The notes below the pieces were generated by a model, which saw nothing but the letters and a program-made list of their open reading frames with translations, was not told where the DNA came from and ran no database searches. A DNA stretch of 51,026 nt from an uncultured Prolixibacteraceae bacterium (GTDB lineage: Bacteria > Bacteroidota > Bacteroidia > Bacteroidales > Prolixibacteraceae): positions 1 through 51,026 of the forward strand of contig CAIPKZ010000321.1 of assembly GCA_903865775.1 (NCBI GenBank), read 5' to 3'. The position numbers and the translations under genes were made by a program. This document shows, in pieces, positions 16,087 to 25,316 of the stretch. Each line of letters opens with the position of its first letter. The stretch's first letter is position 1.

Positions 16087-17940
16087 TTAGTTTTTCGTTA
16101 CGGTTGCTGTAAGAGCTACCGGATCGAATGTAAGCGTATAATTTCCGGCTGCTGCAACAGCAATATTATCGCCGCCACCAGAAAGTGCACCAAGGCTACC
16201 ACCATAGTTTAGAGCCCAATCGTCGTTTGCCCTGAATTTGAAAGATCCGACTTTCAGATCAAGGGTAATCGTAAGGACTTTGTTTGCAGCATCCCAACTC
16301 ATATTCTGGTCAGAATTCCATCCGTCAGGAGTAGCATCACCGATAACACCCCACCGGTTTGCGCTATAAGTATAGACATTCGGATGGCTAAGATCTAAAG
16401 TAATGAAGTAATCGGAAGTTACAGTTACCGGGATATTTCCGGCACCGGCGCCTAAAGTTCCATCAGCTGCGTCGCTGCCGTAATTTACAGCCCAATCTGA
16501 TGTTCCTCTGAATTTAAATGCTTTTCCGCCAATTAAATTCGCACCTAATGAGAATTTTTGTGTCGAAGGATCATAAACCATATTGGTCTGATCGCCCCAG
16601 CCACCGGCAGTAGCATCACCGATTACACCCCAGATTGTTGCAACAGCAGTATAAGTCATTGCTGTAGCATCAGCATTTATTTTGTAATAACCTCCGGGAG
16701 ATACAATATTGGCGCCATCTTTAACCAGGGCACCAGTTGTACTTCCCCAGTTCATAGACCATGCATTGGCAGGATCGTTGGCTGCATCAGCAAATTTCCA
16801 TTGATTCGAAGGAGCTGAGAAGAATACATATCCTTCAAGTTTATCAGCAGAAGTCGCCAGACTTTGAACCTGAGGAGACTTAAATGGAGACCAGTTGGCA
16901 AAACCTGCAGCAGGATAGCTGGCTGCGGCATAGTCGCCCGGAATATTCCAGATACGGATGTCAGCCAAAGTAGTAAACCTAACATCGGCACCGTATGCTG
17001 TTCCTGCGCTATTGGTAGCAAAAGCACGCACATGGTAAACCGTGTTGTTACTCAGGCCTGCAAGATTACTTACAAAAGCACCCAATCCGGTTCCGCCATC
17101 AATTTTACTTCCATCAATGGTAGGATTTTCGCCAGTACCCCAGGCAAGTCCTTTTGCAGTAATATCTCCACCGCCATCAGCTGTAACTTCACCACCCGAT
17201 ACCGCGGCAACTTTAGTCGCTCCGGTAACCGCAGCAGTTGTAACAACCGGAAGGTCAACCAAGGTTTTGAAAGTAATTTCAGGACCATATGCCGTTCCTG
17301 CACTGTTTGTTGCGTAAGAGCGCACATAATAAGTCGTGTTACCCTTAAGGCTGGCCAAAGCGCTTACAAATGCACCTGAACCTTTTCCATCGGCAGTTTT
17401 TCCATCAGCAATGGTTGGATTGTGAGCGATGCCAAAACAAATACCACGTGCAGTTACATCTGCTCCGCCATTCACGGTAACATTACCGCCACCAGCGGCA
17501 GCATTACCTGTAATTGCTGTGATAGCAGCTGTTGTAACAGTTGCAACAACAGGCAAGGTAGTGAAATTATATTCTTCACCGTAGATAGTACCTGCTGCGC
17601 CGGTTGCATAAGCCCGGGCATAGTATTTGGTTGCATAAGTAAGCCCGGTCAACGATACGTTAAAAGTAGCCGTTGTAGCCTGACCGGTATAAGCAACTTT
17701 GCTGTTGGCAACCGATGGACCTGTTGCTATATTATAGCAAACACCTTTTTCGGTAAAACCATCACCTGCAGCAACCACATAACCAACAACGGTTGCTACA
17801 TTCGATGTTACATTCAATACTTGCGTGGTAGCGAGCGTCGGAGCTAACTTAACATTTGCAGTATCCTGTGTACATGCGGCAAATAGCATGGTCGCAGCGA
17901 CCAGGACGGCCATTATTCTATAGATTGATTTTCTTTTCAT
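16087..17940 (-). CDS. SusF/SusE-like starch-binding lipoprotein with Ig/FnIII-type repeats
   Basis: I choose the ATG at 17940 (617 residues, MKRKSIYRIMAVLVAATMLFAAC): it gives a lipoprotein signal and a 10-bp gap to the upstream gene, whereas the track start at 17973 overlaps that gene. After the Cys come three repeats of about 95-100 residues (roughly 34-129, 130-228, 229-327). The second and third share the ending NTTYYVRSYATNSAGTAYG or a variant of it. Then come three SusE/SusF-type modules (about 328-617), two of them opening with WGVIGDAT. The C-terminal modules match the starch-binding repeats of SusE/SusF; the Ig/FnIII-like repeats probably act as a spacer off the outer membrane. Last gene before the susCDEF terminator. 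Confidence 0.85.
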   Translation of the reverse strand: MKRKSIYRIMAVLVAATMLFAACTQDTANVKLAPTLATTQVLNVTSNVATVVGYVVAAGDGFTEKGVCYNIATGPSVANSKVAYTGQATTATFNVSLTGLTYATKYYARAYATGAAGTIYGEEYNFTTLPVVATVTTAAITAITGNAAAGGGNVTVNGGADVTARGICFGIAHNPTIADGKTADGKGSGAFVSALASLKGNTTYYVRSYATNSAGTAYGPEITFKTLVDLPVVTTAAVTGATKVAAVSGGEVTADGGGDITAKGLAWGTGENPTIDGSKIDGGTGLGAFVSNLAGLSNNTVYHVRAFATNSAGTAYGADVRFTTLADIRIWNIPGDYAAASYPAAGFANWSPFKSPQVQSLATSADKLEGYVFFSAPSNQWKFADAANDPANAWSMNWGSTTGALVKDGANIVSPGGYYKINADATAMTYTAVATIWGVIGDATAGGWGDQTNMVYDPSTQKFSLGANLIGGKAFKFRGTSDWAVNYGSDAADGTLGAGAGNIPVTVTSDYFITLDLSHPNVYTYSANRWGVIGDATPDGWNSDQNMSWDAANKVLTITLDLKVGSFKFRANDDWALNYGGSLGALSGGGDNIAVAAAGNYTLTFDPVALTATVTKN

Positions 17941-17950
17941 GAGTAAAAAA

Positions 17951-18994
17951 TTAATTCGTTGGAGTAAATACAACCTTCATTGGAGTAGTTTCCAAATACA
18001 GTTTGATAGTATAATTACCTGGAGCAATATTCTTTATATCCTGGCTGTCAGTTTTTCCATCATTCTGATACAAATTGTTCAGGTCATTGTTAGCTGGATT
18101 GTAGGCAACATTTACTGCAGCCCAACTGTTGTGAGTCCTGAATTTAATACCTCCGGCGGTTACAGTTTTGGCAATATTCCAGGTATGATCGGTGAAATCA
18201 TAAACCATTTTGGTATCATTATCCCAACCACCAACTGCATCTCCGATAATTCCGATCGTGACATCTGCAACAGTCAGTTTCATTTCTCCTGAATTGATAT
18301 CAGCGGTCATATTGTATGCTCCGGCATCGAGAGCAATCGCAGCACCATTCAATGCTAAAGGACAGGAAACTTCGCCTGAGGCCAAAACACCTCCGTATTT
18401 CTTGCCATCATCATTATTGGTGAGTTGAATAGGGGTTCCATCGGTATAGATCCATCCTGAATAAACTTTATTATCACCAGGCGATACAACAGTCTGTAAT
18501 TTTCCGGCAACTGTAAACGACAATGCTGGAGGACCATAAGTCGTTACAGCAGCATTTTTAGTTTCGGAACTATATTCATAAGAACCGCTACCACTGCTTA
18601 ATGACAATACAGATCTGATGCGAAAATCAATCGAAGAAACCAGATCGGCAGGAAATTTTTTAAGTAAAATCCCGTCAAGATCTGCAACGGTTATTTTCAT
18701 CGAAAGATCCTGATTATCGCTAAGGATCAATGAAGCATCCTTGAAATCATTGCCCTTGGCACAAGCTTCGAGATAATAAGTGACAGAGGCCTGAAATCCA
18801 GGATCAACAGCTGTACCAACAAATTCCAGTACATTCAGTCCATTGGCTCTTTTTAGGGTCAAATCAGGCATCGATTGAATAACCGGTACCGTTGGGTTGT
18901 CAAGCAGCACGGCTTTGGTTTCGTCCTTCTGACACGAAAATAAGAGTCCGATCAACCCAATGAAAGCTAAATATTTATATAATTTTTTGTTCAT
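17951..18994 (-). CDS. susE: SusE-like outer-membrane starch-binding lipoprotein
   Basis: 347 residues. The start MNKKLYKYLAFIGLIGLLFSC gives a lipobox Cys near 21. Residues about 30-150 form a SusE N-terminal Ig-like domain (PVIQSMPDLTLKRANGLN, FQASVTYYLEA). Two ligand-binding-type modules follow (about 155-245 and 250-347). The last opens with IGIIGDAVGGW, the same module signature as in the next gene. SusE proteins bind starch on the surface next to the SusCD pump. The start lies 17 bp after the SusD stop codon, and the product is presumably part of a susCDEF transcript. The E label rests on position and on the N-terminal domain, not on alignment. Confidence 0.85.
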   Translation of the reverse strand: MNKKLYKYLAFIGLIGLLFSCQKDETKAVLLDNPTVPVIQSMPDLTLKRANGLNVLEFVGTAVDPGFQASVTYYLEACAKGNDFKDASLILSDNQDLSMKITVADLDGILLKKFPADLVSSIDFRIRSVLSLSSGSGSYEYSSETKNAAVTTYGPPALSFTVAGKLQTVVSPGDNKVYSGWIYTDGTPIQLTNNDDGKKYGGVLASGEVSCPLALNGAAIALDAGAYNMTADINSGEMKLTVADVTIGIIGDAVGGWDNDTKMVYDFTDHTWNIAKTVTAGGIKFRTHNSWAAVNVAYNPANNDLNNLYQNDGKTDSQDIKNIAPGNYTIKLYLETTPMKVVFTPTN

Positions 18995-19011
18995 TGCTCA
19001 AAATTTTAAGA

Positions 19012-20577
19012 TTAATTATAACCAGGATTTTGCTGTAATGTAGGATTGGCTCCCATATCATTGGAAGGGATCGGGTACAAGTCACGATAAACCTCAGTAG
19101 CTGTTCCTCCGGCAACTTTTCCTTTCCAAGGCCATAAATAGCTACTGCCAGTGAACTTTCCGTACCTGATAAGGTCGGATCTGCGAAAGCCTTCCCAATA
19201 GAGTTCGCGGGCACGTTCATCCAAAATAAAGTCCAATGTCATTTGTCCGGAAGTGATATTTCCGTTTACATTTCCATAGGCTCTTTGGCGTAAAGCATTT
19301 ACGTATCCCAATGCAGAAGATGCACTACCTCCGCCACCGCCTCTAAGAACAGCTTCAGCATACATCAGGTAAACATCGGCCAAACGGAAAACCGGATAGT
19401 CAGTGTCAACAAAGTCAGGATGTGCATGTGGAGCAGCAGCCCCGGTAGAAGTCAGATTGCTGAATTTGGTAATGGCCCAACCATCGGTAAACTGGCCAAT
19501 ATCATTAATTTCGAGTTTTTGACCAGCTGACCAGAACATGGCGCGTTGATCAGTTGCTCCTGTGTTATCAGAAAATTTGCCTACAAATGCAGAAGTAGTG
19601 CGAAGTCCGCCCCATCCGCCACCAACACCAAACGCTGCCGGTGACATGCTTCCGCCAATTTCGGCATGGATCAGATAAGTCATTCCACCGTAGGATTGGG
19701 TATGCTGACCATCGCAGGTAATCGGGAAGATCATTTCAGAACTGAGGTTATTGTCAGCAGTGAAATTATTTGCGTATTTGGAATTTAAGGTATAACCGGC
19801 AGCAATTACCTTGTTACAATAAGTAACACATTCGGTATTCTTATCCTGACCGATATAAACCTTTGCATTCAGATAAAGTTTCGCCAAAAGAGTCCAGGCT
19901 GCAGCCTGATCTGCTCTTCCATACTCAAAACGTGGAGTACCCAGATCATTTTCAATGGCCTTGAGTTCAGTTTCGATGTAGGTGAATAATTCAGCGCGTG
20001 TGGTTTGTTTTGGGAAAAATGCACCTGGTGAATCTGCCTCGGTAACGAAAGGTGGATTTCCAAATAAATCGATGGCATGTGAATAAGCCAGTGCACGAAC
20101 AAATCTGGCTTCAGCTTGATATTTGATGATATCGGCATCGGTATTTCCGGCTGTTGCCCGGATGTACTCGTTGGACAACGCCACGGTGTACATGATTCGG
20201 GAATAGATGGCAGCAATGAATACATCATTTGGTGCCCAGGTTTGCCAATGGAAATCCTTGATTGAAGCATCGTTCCAGGCCATTACAGCCTCGTCGGTTG
20301 ATAATTCCTGAACATTCCAATACTGGCGCAGGTAATTTCCGAATCCTTCATCAATTCCTGAGATATCAGGCTGTCCGGCAGGACCTTGCTGACCGCTAAC
20401 TGAAAAAGTTGCATATAGTTTAGACAATCCTTCTTTGTAGGCTCCCGGTGTATTATACACAGTCAGGGAAGTTACAATGTTTGGATCTTTCGGTGTAAGA
20501 TTCAGGTCTTGGACACATGAACTAAATATCAGTGCGGCAAAGACTACAGTCAATGATTTTATTTTATAATTTTTCAT
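19012..20577 (-). CDS. susD: SusD-family starch-oligosaccharide-binding lipoprotein
   Basis: 521 residues with a lipoprotein signal (VVFAALIFSSC, Cys near 21). SusD signatures: YQAEARFVRALAYSHAIDLFGNPPF in the helical core, FRLADVYLMYAEAVLRGG, and DFILDERARELYWEGFRRSD near the C-terminus. It lies 18 bp after the susC stop codon. The linked amylases, maltose-type phosphorylase and transporter make an alpha-glucan the likely ligand. It would close the SusC barrel as a lid and deliver maltooligosaccharides. Confidence 0.93.
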   Translation of the reverse strand: MKNYKIKSLTVVFAALIFSSCVQDLNLTPKDPNIVTSLTVYNTPGAYKEGLSKLYATFSVSGQQGPAGQPDISGIDEGFGNYLRQYWNVQELSTDEAVMAWNDASIKDFHWQTWAPNDVFIAAIYSRIMYTVALSNEYIRATAGNTDADIIKYQAEARFVRALAYSHAIDLFGNPPFVTEADSPGAFFPKQTTRAELFTYIETELKAIENDLGTPRFEYGRADQAAAWTLLAKLYLNAKVYIGQDKNTECVTYCNKVIAAGYTLNSKYANNFTADNNLSSEMIFPITCDGQHTQSYGGMTYLIHAEIGGSMSPAAFGVGGGWGGLRTTSAFVGKFSDNTGATDQRAMFWSAGQKLEINDIGQFTDGWAITKFSNLTSTGAAAPHAHPDFVDTDYPVFRLADVYLMYAEAVLRGGGGGSASSALGYVNALRQRAYGNVNGNITSGQMTLDFILDERARELYWEGFRRSDLIRYGKFTGSSYLWPWKGKVAGGTATEVYRDLYPIPSNDMGANPTLQQNPGYN

Positions 20578-20595
20578 GTCGTATTCTTAATAAAG

Positions 20596-23500
20596 TTAGA
20601 ATGTAAGATTTACGCCAAGTACAAATACTCTCGGACGAGGATAAAAATTATTATCGATACCACCATCAACTTCAGGATCAAGTCCTTTGTAATTGGTTAT
20701 AGTGAAAGCATTTTGTACCGTAAAGCTCAACCTTGCTTTGATCGTCTTTTCGAAGTTGTATCCGACACTCATATTATCCATCTTAAAGAAAGAGGCATTC
20801 TCGACATAGAAATCAGAGAAGTATTGGGTGTTCGTAAACTTAGCGTTTTCAGACTGTTTAGGGATGTTGTTAAAAAATCCAGACTGGTTATAAACGGTTG
20901 AATATAAAGCACCTGAAGCAACGTTATTGTAAACGTAGTTTCCAAGATTTAACCTTCCGGAAAATGAGAAGTCAACTTGTTTGTAGTCAATCCGTGAGTT
21001 TATTCCCATGGTAAAATCCGGAGCCGGTTTTTTATAATGGTATTTGTTCAGGTTATTGCTTGTAACTGTTCCGCCTTTTCCTGTACGGTCAACATAAAGT
21101 CCTTCGATTGGCATGCCGTTCGAACCATAGACCTGCTGGAATACGAAGAAGGAATTAACCGGAAATCCAACGCGTTGGTTTTGAATCATATTTCCAACAC
21201 CACCACCGATGAGGCCAGCATCAACTCCGGGATAATTGGGATCGTCAGTTTTGGTCAGTTTGGTGATTTTGTTTTCGTTGTAGGCTACATTATAACCAAC
21301 ACTCCAGGTCAAATCTTTTTTAGCAATAATTGTTGCGTTTAATGAAAGTTCTGCTCCTCTGTTTTCAAGATTACCTACGTTGGTGGTCAGGAAGTTTGAG
21401 AAGTTACTTCCGGCAGCAATCGGGATAAAATTCAAAAGGTCTTTTGTATCCCGCTGGTATACATCGATTGTTCCGGTAATCCTGTTATTCAGGAATCCAA
21501 AGTCTAAACCGACATTGTATGTAGTTGTTTGCTCCCATTTGATGTTTGCATCATAAGGATTTGGACGCAAAGTATTGTAGAACTCATTTCCAAACTGGTA
21601 CTGAGCGGTTGCAGTACTTCCTCGGTAAACAGGAAGATATGGATAATCATTACCAATATCCTGCTGACCGGTGATCCCCCAGCCCAATCTTAATTTAAGA
21701 TCTGAAACGGCTGTGATACTTTTCATAAATGCTTCTTCTTTGATTTTCCATGCCAAAGCTGCTGCAGGGAAAAGTCCCCAACGAGTTGCTTTTGAAAAAC
21801 GGGAAGAACCATCGTCGCGAAGAGTTACAGTTAATAAATAACGGTCCTTGAGCGTGTAATTTAAACGTCCGAAGAAGGATACCAAGTAGTTTTCGTTAAT
21901 AAATTTGGAAGTTATCCGATCTACAGAAATCTGGGTTCCATCACCATTGCTGGTAAACGATGATCCATCTTTATAGAAATGTTGCCAGCTGTAACCACCG
22001 GTTACATCAATTTTACTGCTGGCAGAAGGAATTTCTTTCACGTAATTCAGGTAGAAATCCAGAAGCTGGGTTTTTCCGGCCTGATCATAGTCATTTATGC
22101 GTCCTATTCCATTTCTATAGGTAAATGCGGCTTCGCTTGTAGCATAGTTGTGTCCTTTTGTCGAGAAATAGTCATAACCAAGGTTTAAGTTGGCACGCAG
22201 TTCAGGAAGGAAATGAAATTTATAATCGAATTGCAAGTTTCCAAGACTGCGTTGAACTGTAGACCGGTTGTCTGTCTGATTCAGCAAAGCAACCGGGTTG
22301 GCTACACCAATTGGATTTGGACTTCCGTTTGGATCCATTGATCCATCAGGCAAAACATCCGATAAATTGATCCAGGTATTATATCCTCCGAATTTGGTGT
22401 TTCCATTCATTACTGGCTGGGTTGGGTCGTAGGCTACAGCTGAACCAACAGCTCCCTGGTCACCAAAATTTTGTTTGGTATAACTTCCTTTCAGATTCAG
22501 ACTAACTTTCAGGTGTTTTTCGAAGAAAACTGGATCGAGGCCGATGGCCAGAGTTGAACGTTCCATGTTGGTCGTTTTCAGAATACCATCCTGACTGGTG
22601 TAACCGATAGAAGCACGGTATGGCATATCTTTCAATCCTCCGCTGATACTGACGCTATGATCGTGTGCAAGAGCTGTTTGGTAGATCTCTTTTTGCCAGT
22701 TGGTATTTTCATTTCCCAAACGGCCAAGGCTACCCATGTTAAGTCCAACTGCACTTTGTGATGCCAAATTATAAGCCATTGAACGGTACTCATCTCCTGA
22801 AAGAACATCCATATATTTCGGGATAGTATTCACTGACATTGTACCGTTGTAGGAGATTTCCATTGGTTTTCCAACTACACCTTTCTTCGTGGTGATCAAA
22901 ATAACCCCGTTCGAAGCTCTGGAACCATAAATAGCAGTTGCCGAAGCATCCTTTAAAACGGTCATTGTTTCGATATCATTCGGGTTGATTGTTGAAAGTG
23001 GATTGGCTAATCCGGAAATTCCCGAATTACTCACAGGAACACCATCAATAACGATTAACGGATCATTACTGGCTGACATGGAAGAACCTCCCCTGATGCG
23101 GATGGTTGAGCCACTACCTGGAGCACCACCACTTGATGTGATTACTGTTCCGGCACTTTTACCAACAATCAGATCCTGGGGAGAAGTGATCCCTCCTTTG
23201 TTAAAATCCTTCACACTCACGGTACTCACCGAACCTGTAGCGTCTGATTTTTTAACAGTTCCGTAACCGATAACAACTACTTCACTCAATTCTTCCCGGT
23301 CAATAACAAGTGCAATCTCTATGTCTTTCTGACCCTGAACTGCAATTTCTTGTTTTACATACCCAACGAATGAAAACTGAATGACGTCACCCCGCTTTGC
23401 GCTGAGGGTAAAATTACCATCAAGATTCGTGATGGTTCCATTGGTAGTTCCTTTAACTACAATAGAAACACCTGGTAAAGATTCTCCCGATGAGCTATCG

Positions 23501-23604
23501 GTGACCTTACCCGTCAATACTGTCTGTTGTGCCATTGCGAAATTTCCAAGCAAAAGCGACAAAAGCAGTATTAATACATTTAGGTTTTTGCGAATAATCC
23601 TCAT
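20596..23604 (-). CDS. susC: SusC-family TonB-dependent maltooligosaccharide transporter
   Basis: 1002 residues. A signal peptide (LILLLSLLLGNFAMAQ) leads to a carboxypeptidase-regulatory-like domain at about 29-100 (GKVTDSSSGESLPGVSIVVK), a TonB-box-like LSEVVVIGYG, a plug domain (STIRIRGGSSMSASNDPLIV) and a long barrel ending RVFVLGVNLTF. There is no STN domain, in contrast with the receptor at 701, so this locus is not wired to a FecR/ECF switch. The divergent LacI-type gene is the probable regulator. First gene of the minus-strand starch operon, with about 330 bp of upstream regulatory DNA. Confidence 0.95.
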   Translation of the reverse strand: MRIIRKNLNVLILLLSLLLGNFAMAQQTVLTGKVTDSSSGESLPGVSIVVKGTTNGTITNLDGNFTLSAKRGDVIQFSFVGYVKQEIAVQGQKDIEIALVIDREELSEVVVIGYGTVKKSDATGSVSTVSVKDFNKGGITSPQDLIVGKSAGTVITSSGGAPGSGSTIRIRGGSSMSASNDPLIVIDGVPVSNSGISGLANPLSTINPNDIETMTVLKDASATAIYGSRASNGVILITTKKGVVGKPMEISYNGTMSVNTIPKYMDVLSGDEYRSMAYNLASQSAVGLNMGSLGRLGNENTNWQKEIYQTALAHDHSVSISGGLKDMPYRASIGYTSQDGILKTTNMERSTLAIGLDPVFFEKHLKVSLNLKGSYTKQNFGDQGAVGSAVAYDPTQPVMNGNTKFGGYNTWINLSDVLPDGSMDPNGSPNPIGVANPVALLNQTDNRSTVQRSLGNLQFDYKFHFLPELRANLNLGYDYFSTKGHNYATSEAAFTYRNGIGRINDYDQAGKTQLLDFYLNYVKEIPSASSKIDVTGGYSWQHFYKDGSSFTSNGDGTQISVDRITSKFINENYLVSFFGRLNYTLKDRYLLTVTLRDDGSSRFSKATRWGLFPAAALAWKIKEEAFMKSITAVSDLKLRLGWGITGQQDIGNDYPYLPVYRGSTATAQYQFGNEFYNTLRPNPYDANIKWEQTTTYNVGLDFGFLNNRITGTIDVYQRDTKDLLNFIPIAAGSNFSNFLTTNVGNLENRGAELSLNATIIAKKDLTWSVGYNVAYNENKITKLTKTDDPNYPGVDAGLIGGGVGNMIQNQRVGFPVNSFFVFQQVYGSNGMPIEGLYVDRTGKGGTVTSNNLNKYHYKKPAPDFTMGINSRIDYKQVDFSFSGRLNLGNYVYNNVASGALYSTVYNQSGFFNNIPKQSENAKFTNTQYFSDFYVENASFFKMDNMSVGYNFEKTIKARLSFTVQNAFTITNYKGLDPEVDGGIDNNFYPRPRVFVLGVNLTF

Positions 23605-23934
23605 GTTTTAATAATTTTTGGTTCAAATACTCTTTTTAGATTCATTCATCCAAAATTTTAGTTAATCCAGTAATTTAATGTTCCGTTAATACTTCTTAAA
23701 TTTAATTCCGGTACCAAAGTATTGAATCTGTTAATATTTAGTTAAAATATGTTACAATGTATTTACTGCAATCGTTTGCGGTGACGTTTGCATCAGCCAT
23801 GTTATGCAACAGGTGGGTGCTGGTGGGTATAGTTTTGACAGTTTAACGCATATTTTTTCGCTTGTTTTTGCTAAGAAATAAATATGTATCTTTAGTGGTT
23901 TATTATCGAATAAAGACCAATTACCCACTATCCT
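23605..23934. other. Divergent regulatory region between susC and the LacI-type gene
   Basis: 330 bp, AT-rich and without ORFs. It holds the tandem operator-like sites at 23767-23792. I found no exact TAnnTTTG box facing susC; ATACTTTG on the minus strand near 23713-23720 comes close but lacks a spaced -33 box. Facing the regulator, TATCTTTA at 23887-23894 is a weak -7 candidate. Confidence 0.6.
23767..23792. promoter_or_regulatory. Two tandem LacI-type operator-like sites
   Basis: TGCAATCGTTTGCG (23767-23780) matches the perfect palindrome TGCAAACGTTTGCA found at 25055 in 12 of 14 positions. CGGTGACGTTTGCA (23779-23792) matches in 10 of 14, with the whole right half intact. The central CG steps are 12 bp apart. 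They lie about 165 bp from the susC ATG and 145 bp from the regulator ATG. Confidence 0.65.
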
Positions 23935-24954
23935 ATGCGCAGTAGTCAGATCACTATTAAAGATATTGCCCGAATATTAGGTATCTCAGCTTCAACTGTT
24001 TCACGGGCGTTGAAAGATCACCCGGATATCAATGTTGATACCAAAAAAGCAGTAAACGAGCTTGCCCAGAAGCTTAAATATCAGCCAAACGCAGTAGCAA
24101 TTAGCCTGAAGAACAGTCGAAGCAATACGATTGCTGTAATGATCCCTGAAATTGTGCACTATTTTTTCTCGTCTGTTATCAGTGGTATTGAAGACATCGC
24201 TTCTCAAAAAGGTTTTACGGTGATCATTTGTCAGTCGAACGAAAGTTTTGAACGTGAAGTCGCGAATGCTCACACCCTGCTTTCACACCGTGTCGATGGC
24301 ATTCTGATTTCAGTCTCGAAGCAAACCCAAACATTCGAACATTTGCTGGATTTGCAGGAAAGCGGAATCCCGCTCGTCTTTTTTGACCGTATTGCTCCTG
24401 AAGTTAGCGCAGATCAGGTAATTATTGATGACATGGAAGCTTCGTACAAGGCTACCCGTCACCTGATCGAAACCGGACGAAAACGAATCGCACATTTTGC
24501 AGCCCCTCAAAACCTGATTATCGGAAAAGACCGGCTTCAAGGTTATGTGAATGCACTTACAGAAGCCGGAATTCCGGTAGATAACCGCCTGATTGTGGAA
24601 GCCGATACCTTTGAAAAAGCCCGGAATGCTGTTGTGAAAATGCTGGACGAAAAAAATATCCCGGATGGTATTTTCGCTGTAAACGACCTGACTGCCATTG
24701 GTGCCATGCAAACCATTCAGAAAAGAGGCTATAAAATTCCCGATGAAATCGCCATTGTCGGTTTTAGTGATGGGTATTTGTCCGGAATTACCGATCCGCA
24801 TCTATCATCGGTCGACCAGCACGGTTATGAAATGGGCACCACTGCTGCAGAAATGCTTTTCCACCGGATTTTGTCAGATGAAGAAGATTACATTCCGGAA
24901 GTTAAAGTCCTGAATGCCGATCTGATTGTCAGAGGAAGCTCGGTGAAGGAATAA
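23935..24954 (+). CDS. LacI-family regulator of the starch/maltose locus
   Basis: 339 residues. The N-terminal helix-turn-helix (TIKDIARILGISASTVSRAL, about 7-26) is followed by the hinge helix with the minor-groove Leu (NAVAISLKN, about 52-60) and a periplasmic-binding-protein-like effector domain (NTIAVMIPEIVHYFFSSVIS, then VDGILISVS, VIIDDMEAS, IPDGIFAVNDLTAIGAM and IAIVGFSDG). LacI members bind even-centred palindromes with a central CG; such sites occur on both sides of this gene. The effector is probably a maltose-type sugar (inference). Whether it represses or activates susC and the transporter operon cannot be read from sequence: the transporter site lies upstream of the -33 box, which would suit activation or looping. 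Confidence 0.93.
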   Translation: MRSSQITIKDIARILGISASTVSRALKDHPDINVDTKKAVNELAQKLKYQPNAVAISLKNSRSNTIAVMIPEIVHYFFSSVISGIEDIASQKGFTVIICQSNESFEREVANAHTLLSHRVDGILISVSKQTQTFEHLLDLQESGIPLVFFDRIAPEVSADQVIIDDMEASYKATRHLIETGRKRIAHFAAPQNLIIGKDRLQGYVNALTEAGIPVDNRLIVEADTFEKARNAVVKMLDEKNIPDGIFAVNDLTAIGAMQTIQKRGYKIPDEIAIVGFSDGYLSGITDPHLSSVDQHGYEMGTTAAEMLFHRILSDEEDYIPEVKVLNADLIVRGSSVKE

Positions 24955-25054
24955 AATGTCTGATTTGAATGCGCTGTTTAATCTTCAATTAATCAGCTAT
25001 CCTTTGGGTATTTTCAAAAAAAACCAAGCTTTTGAATTTATTTTTCTCATTCTC

Positions 25055-25068
25055 TGCAAACGTTTGCA
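25055..25068. promoter_or_regulatory. Perfect LacI-type operator palindrome
   Basis: TGCAAACGTTTGCA is a 14-bp perfect palindrome with the central CG typical of LacI-family operators. It lies 100 bp after the regulator gene and 66 bp upstream of the -33 box of the transporter promoter. Confidence 0.75.
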
Positions 25069-25133
25069 ATGCGGCTTTTGATCTTAAAATCTATTTTTTT
25101 GCCTGTAAAACAAGAGTTTGAACGATTTCCCGA

Positions 25134-25166
25134 TTTGGATATTATCGAAAAGCTTCTTTATATTTG
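25134..25166 (+). promoter_or_regulatory. Consensus promoter of the transporter operon
   Basis: TTTG at 25134-25137, a 21-bp spacer and TATATTTG at 25159-25166 fit the TTTG/TAnnTTTG consensus. The start point would be near 25172, giving a leader of about 220 nt. Confidence 0.6.
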
Positions 25167-25214
25167 TGCAGTTAATTCCATTTTTTAGTACTTCCGTATT
25201 ACTTCTTATCGTTT

Positions 25215-25232
25215 CCTGAAAATTGTTTCAGG
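25215..25232 (+). promoter_or_regulatory. Leader hairpin upstream of the transporter gene
   Basis: CCTGAAA (25215-25221) pairs perfectly with TTTCAGG (25226-25232) around a 4-nt loop, inside the predicted 5' untranslated leader. No T-run follows, so it is not a simple terminator. Confidence 0.45.
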
Positions 25233-25239
25233 CTCGCGA

Positions 25240-25316
25240 AATTAATTCCACACACTTTATGGTGTCATTTGGCTTTTGATTAGAGATCAATTCCGCACTT
25301 TGTGTGCAGTGATTGC
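25240..25316 (+). repeat. Imperfect direct repeat in the transporter leader
   Basis: ATTAATTCCACACACTTT (from 25240) and ATCAATTCCGCACTTTG (from 25287) align over about 29 bp. Each copy can fold a small hairpin: ACAC/GTGT in the first and GCAC-TTTGT-GTGC in the second. Confidence 0.45.

Noticed and set aside
17422-17847. 141-residue plus-strand ORF inside the susF-like gene
   Set aside because: Antisense to the Ig/FnIII repeats; Cys/Ser-rich composition is a by-product of the repeats.
23713-23720. Minus-strand ATACTTTG as the susC -7 box
   Set aside because: Departs from TAnnTTTG at the first two positions and has no TTG at proper spacing.
23864-23894. TTG/TATCTTTA as the promoter of the LacI-type gene
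   Set aside because: The last base of the -7 box differs and the spacer is 16 or 22 bp depending on the TTG chosen; too weak to list.
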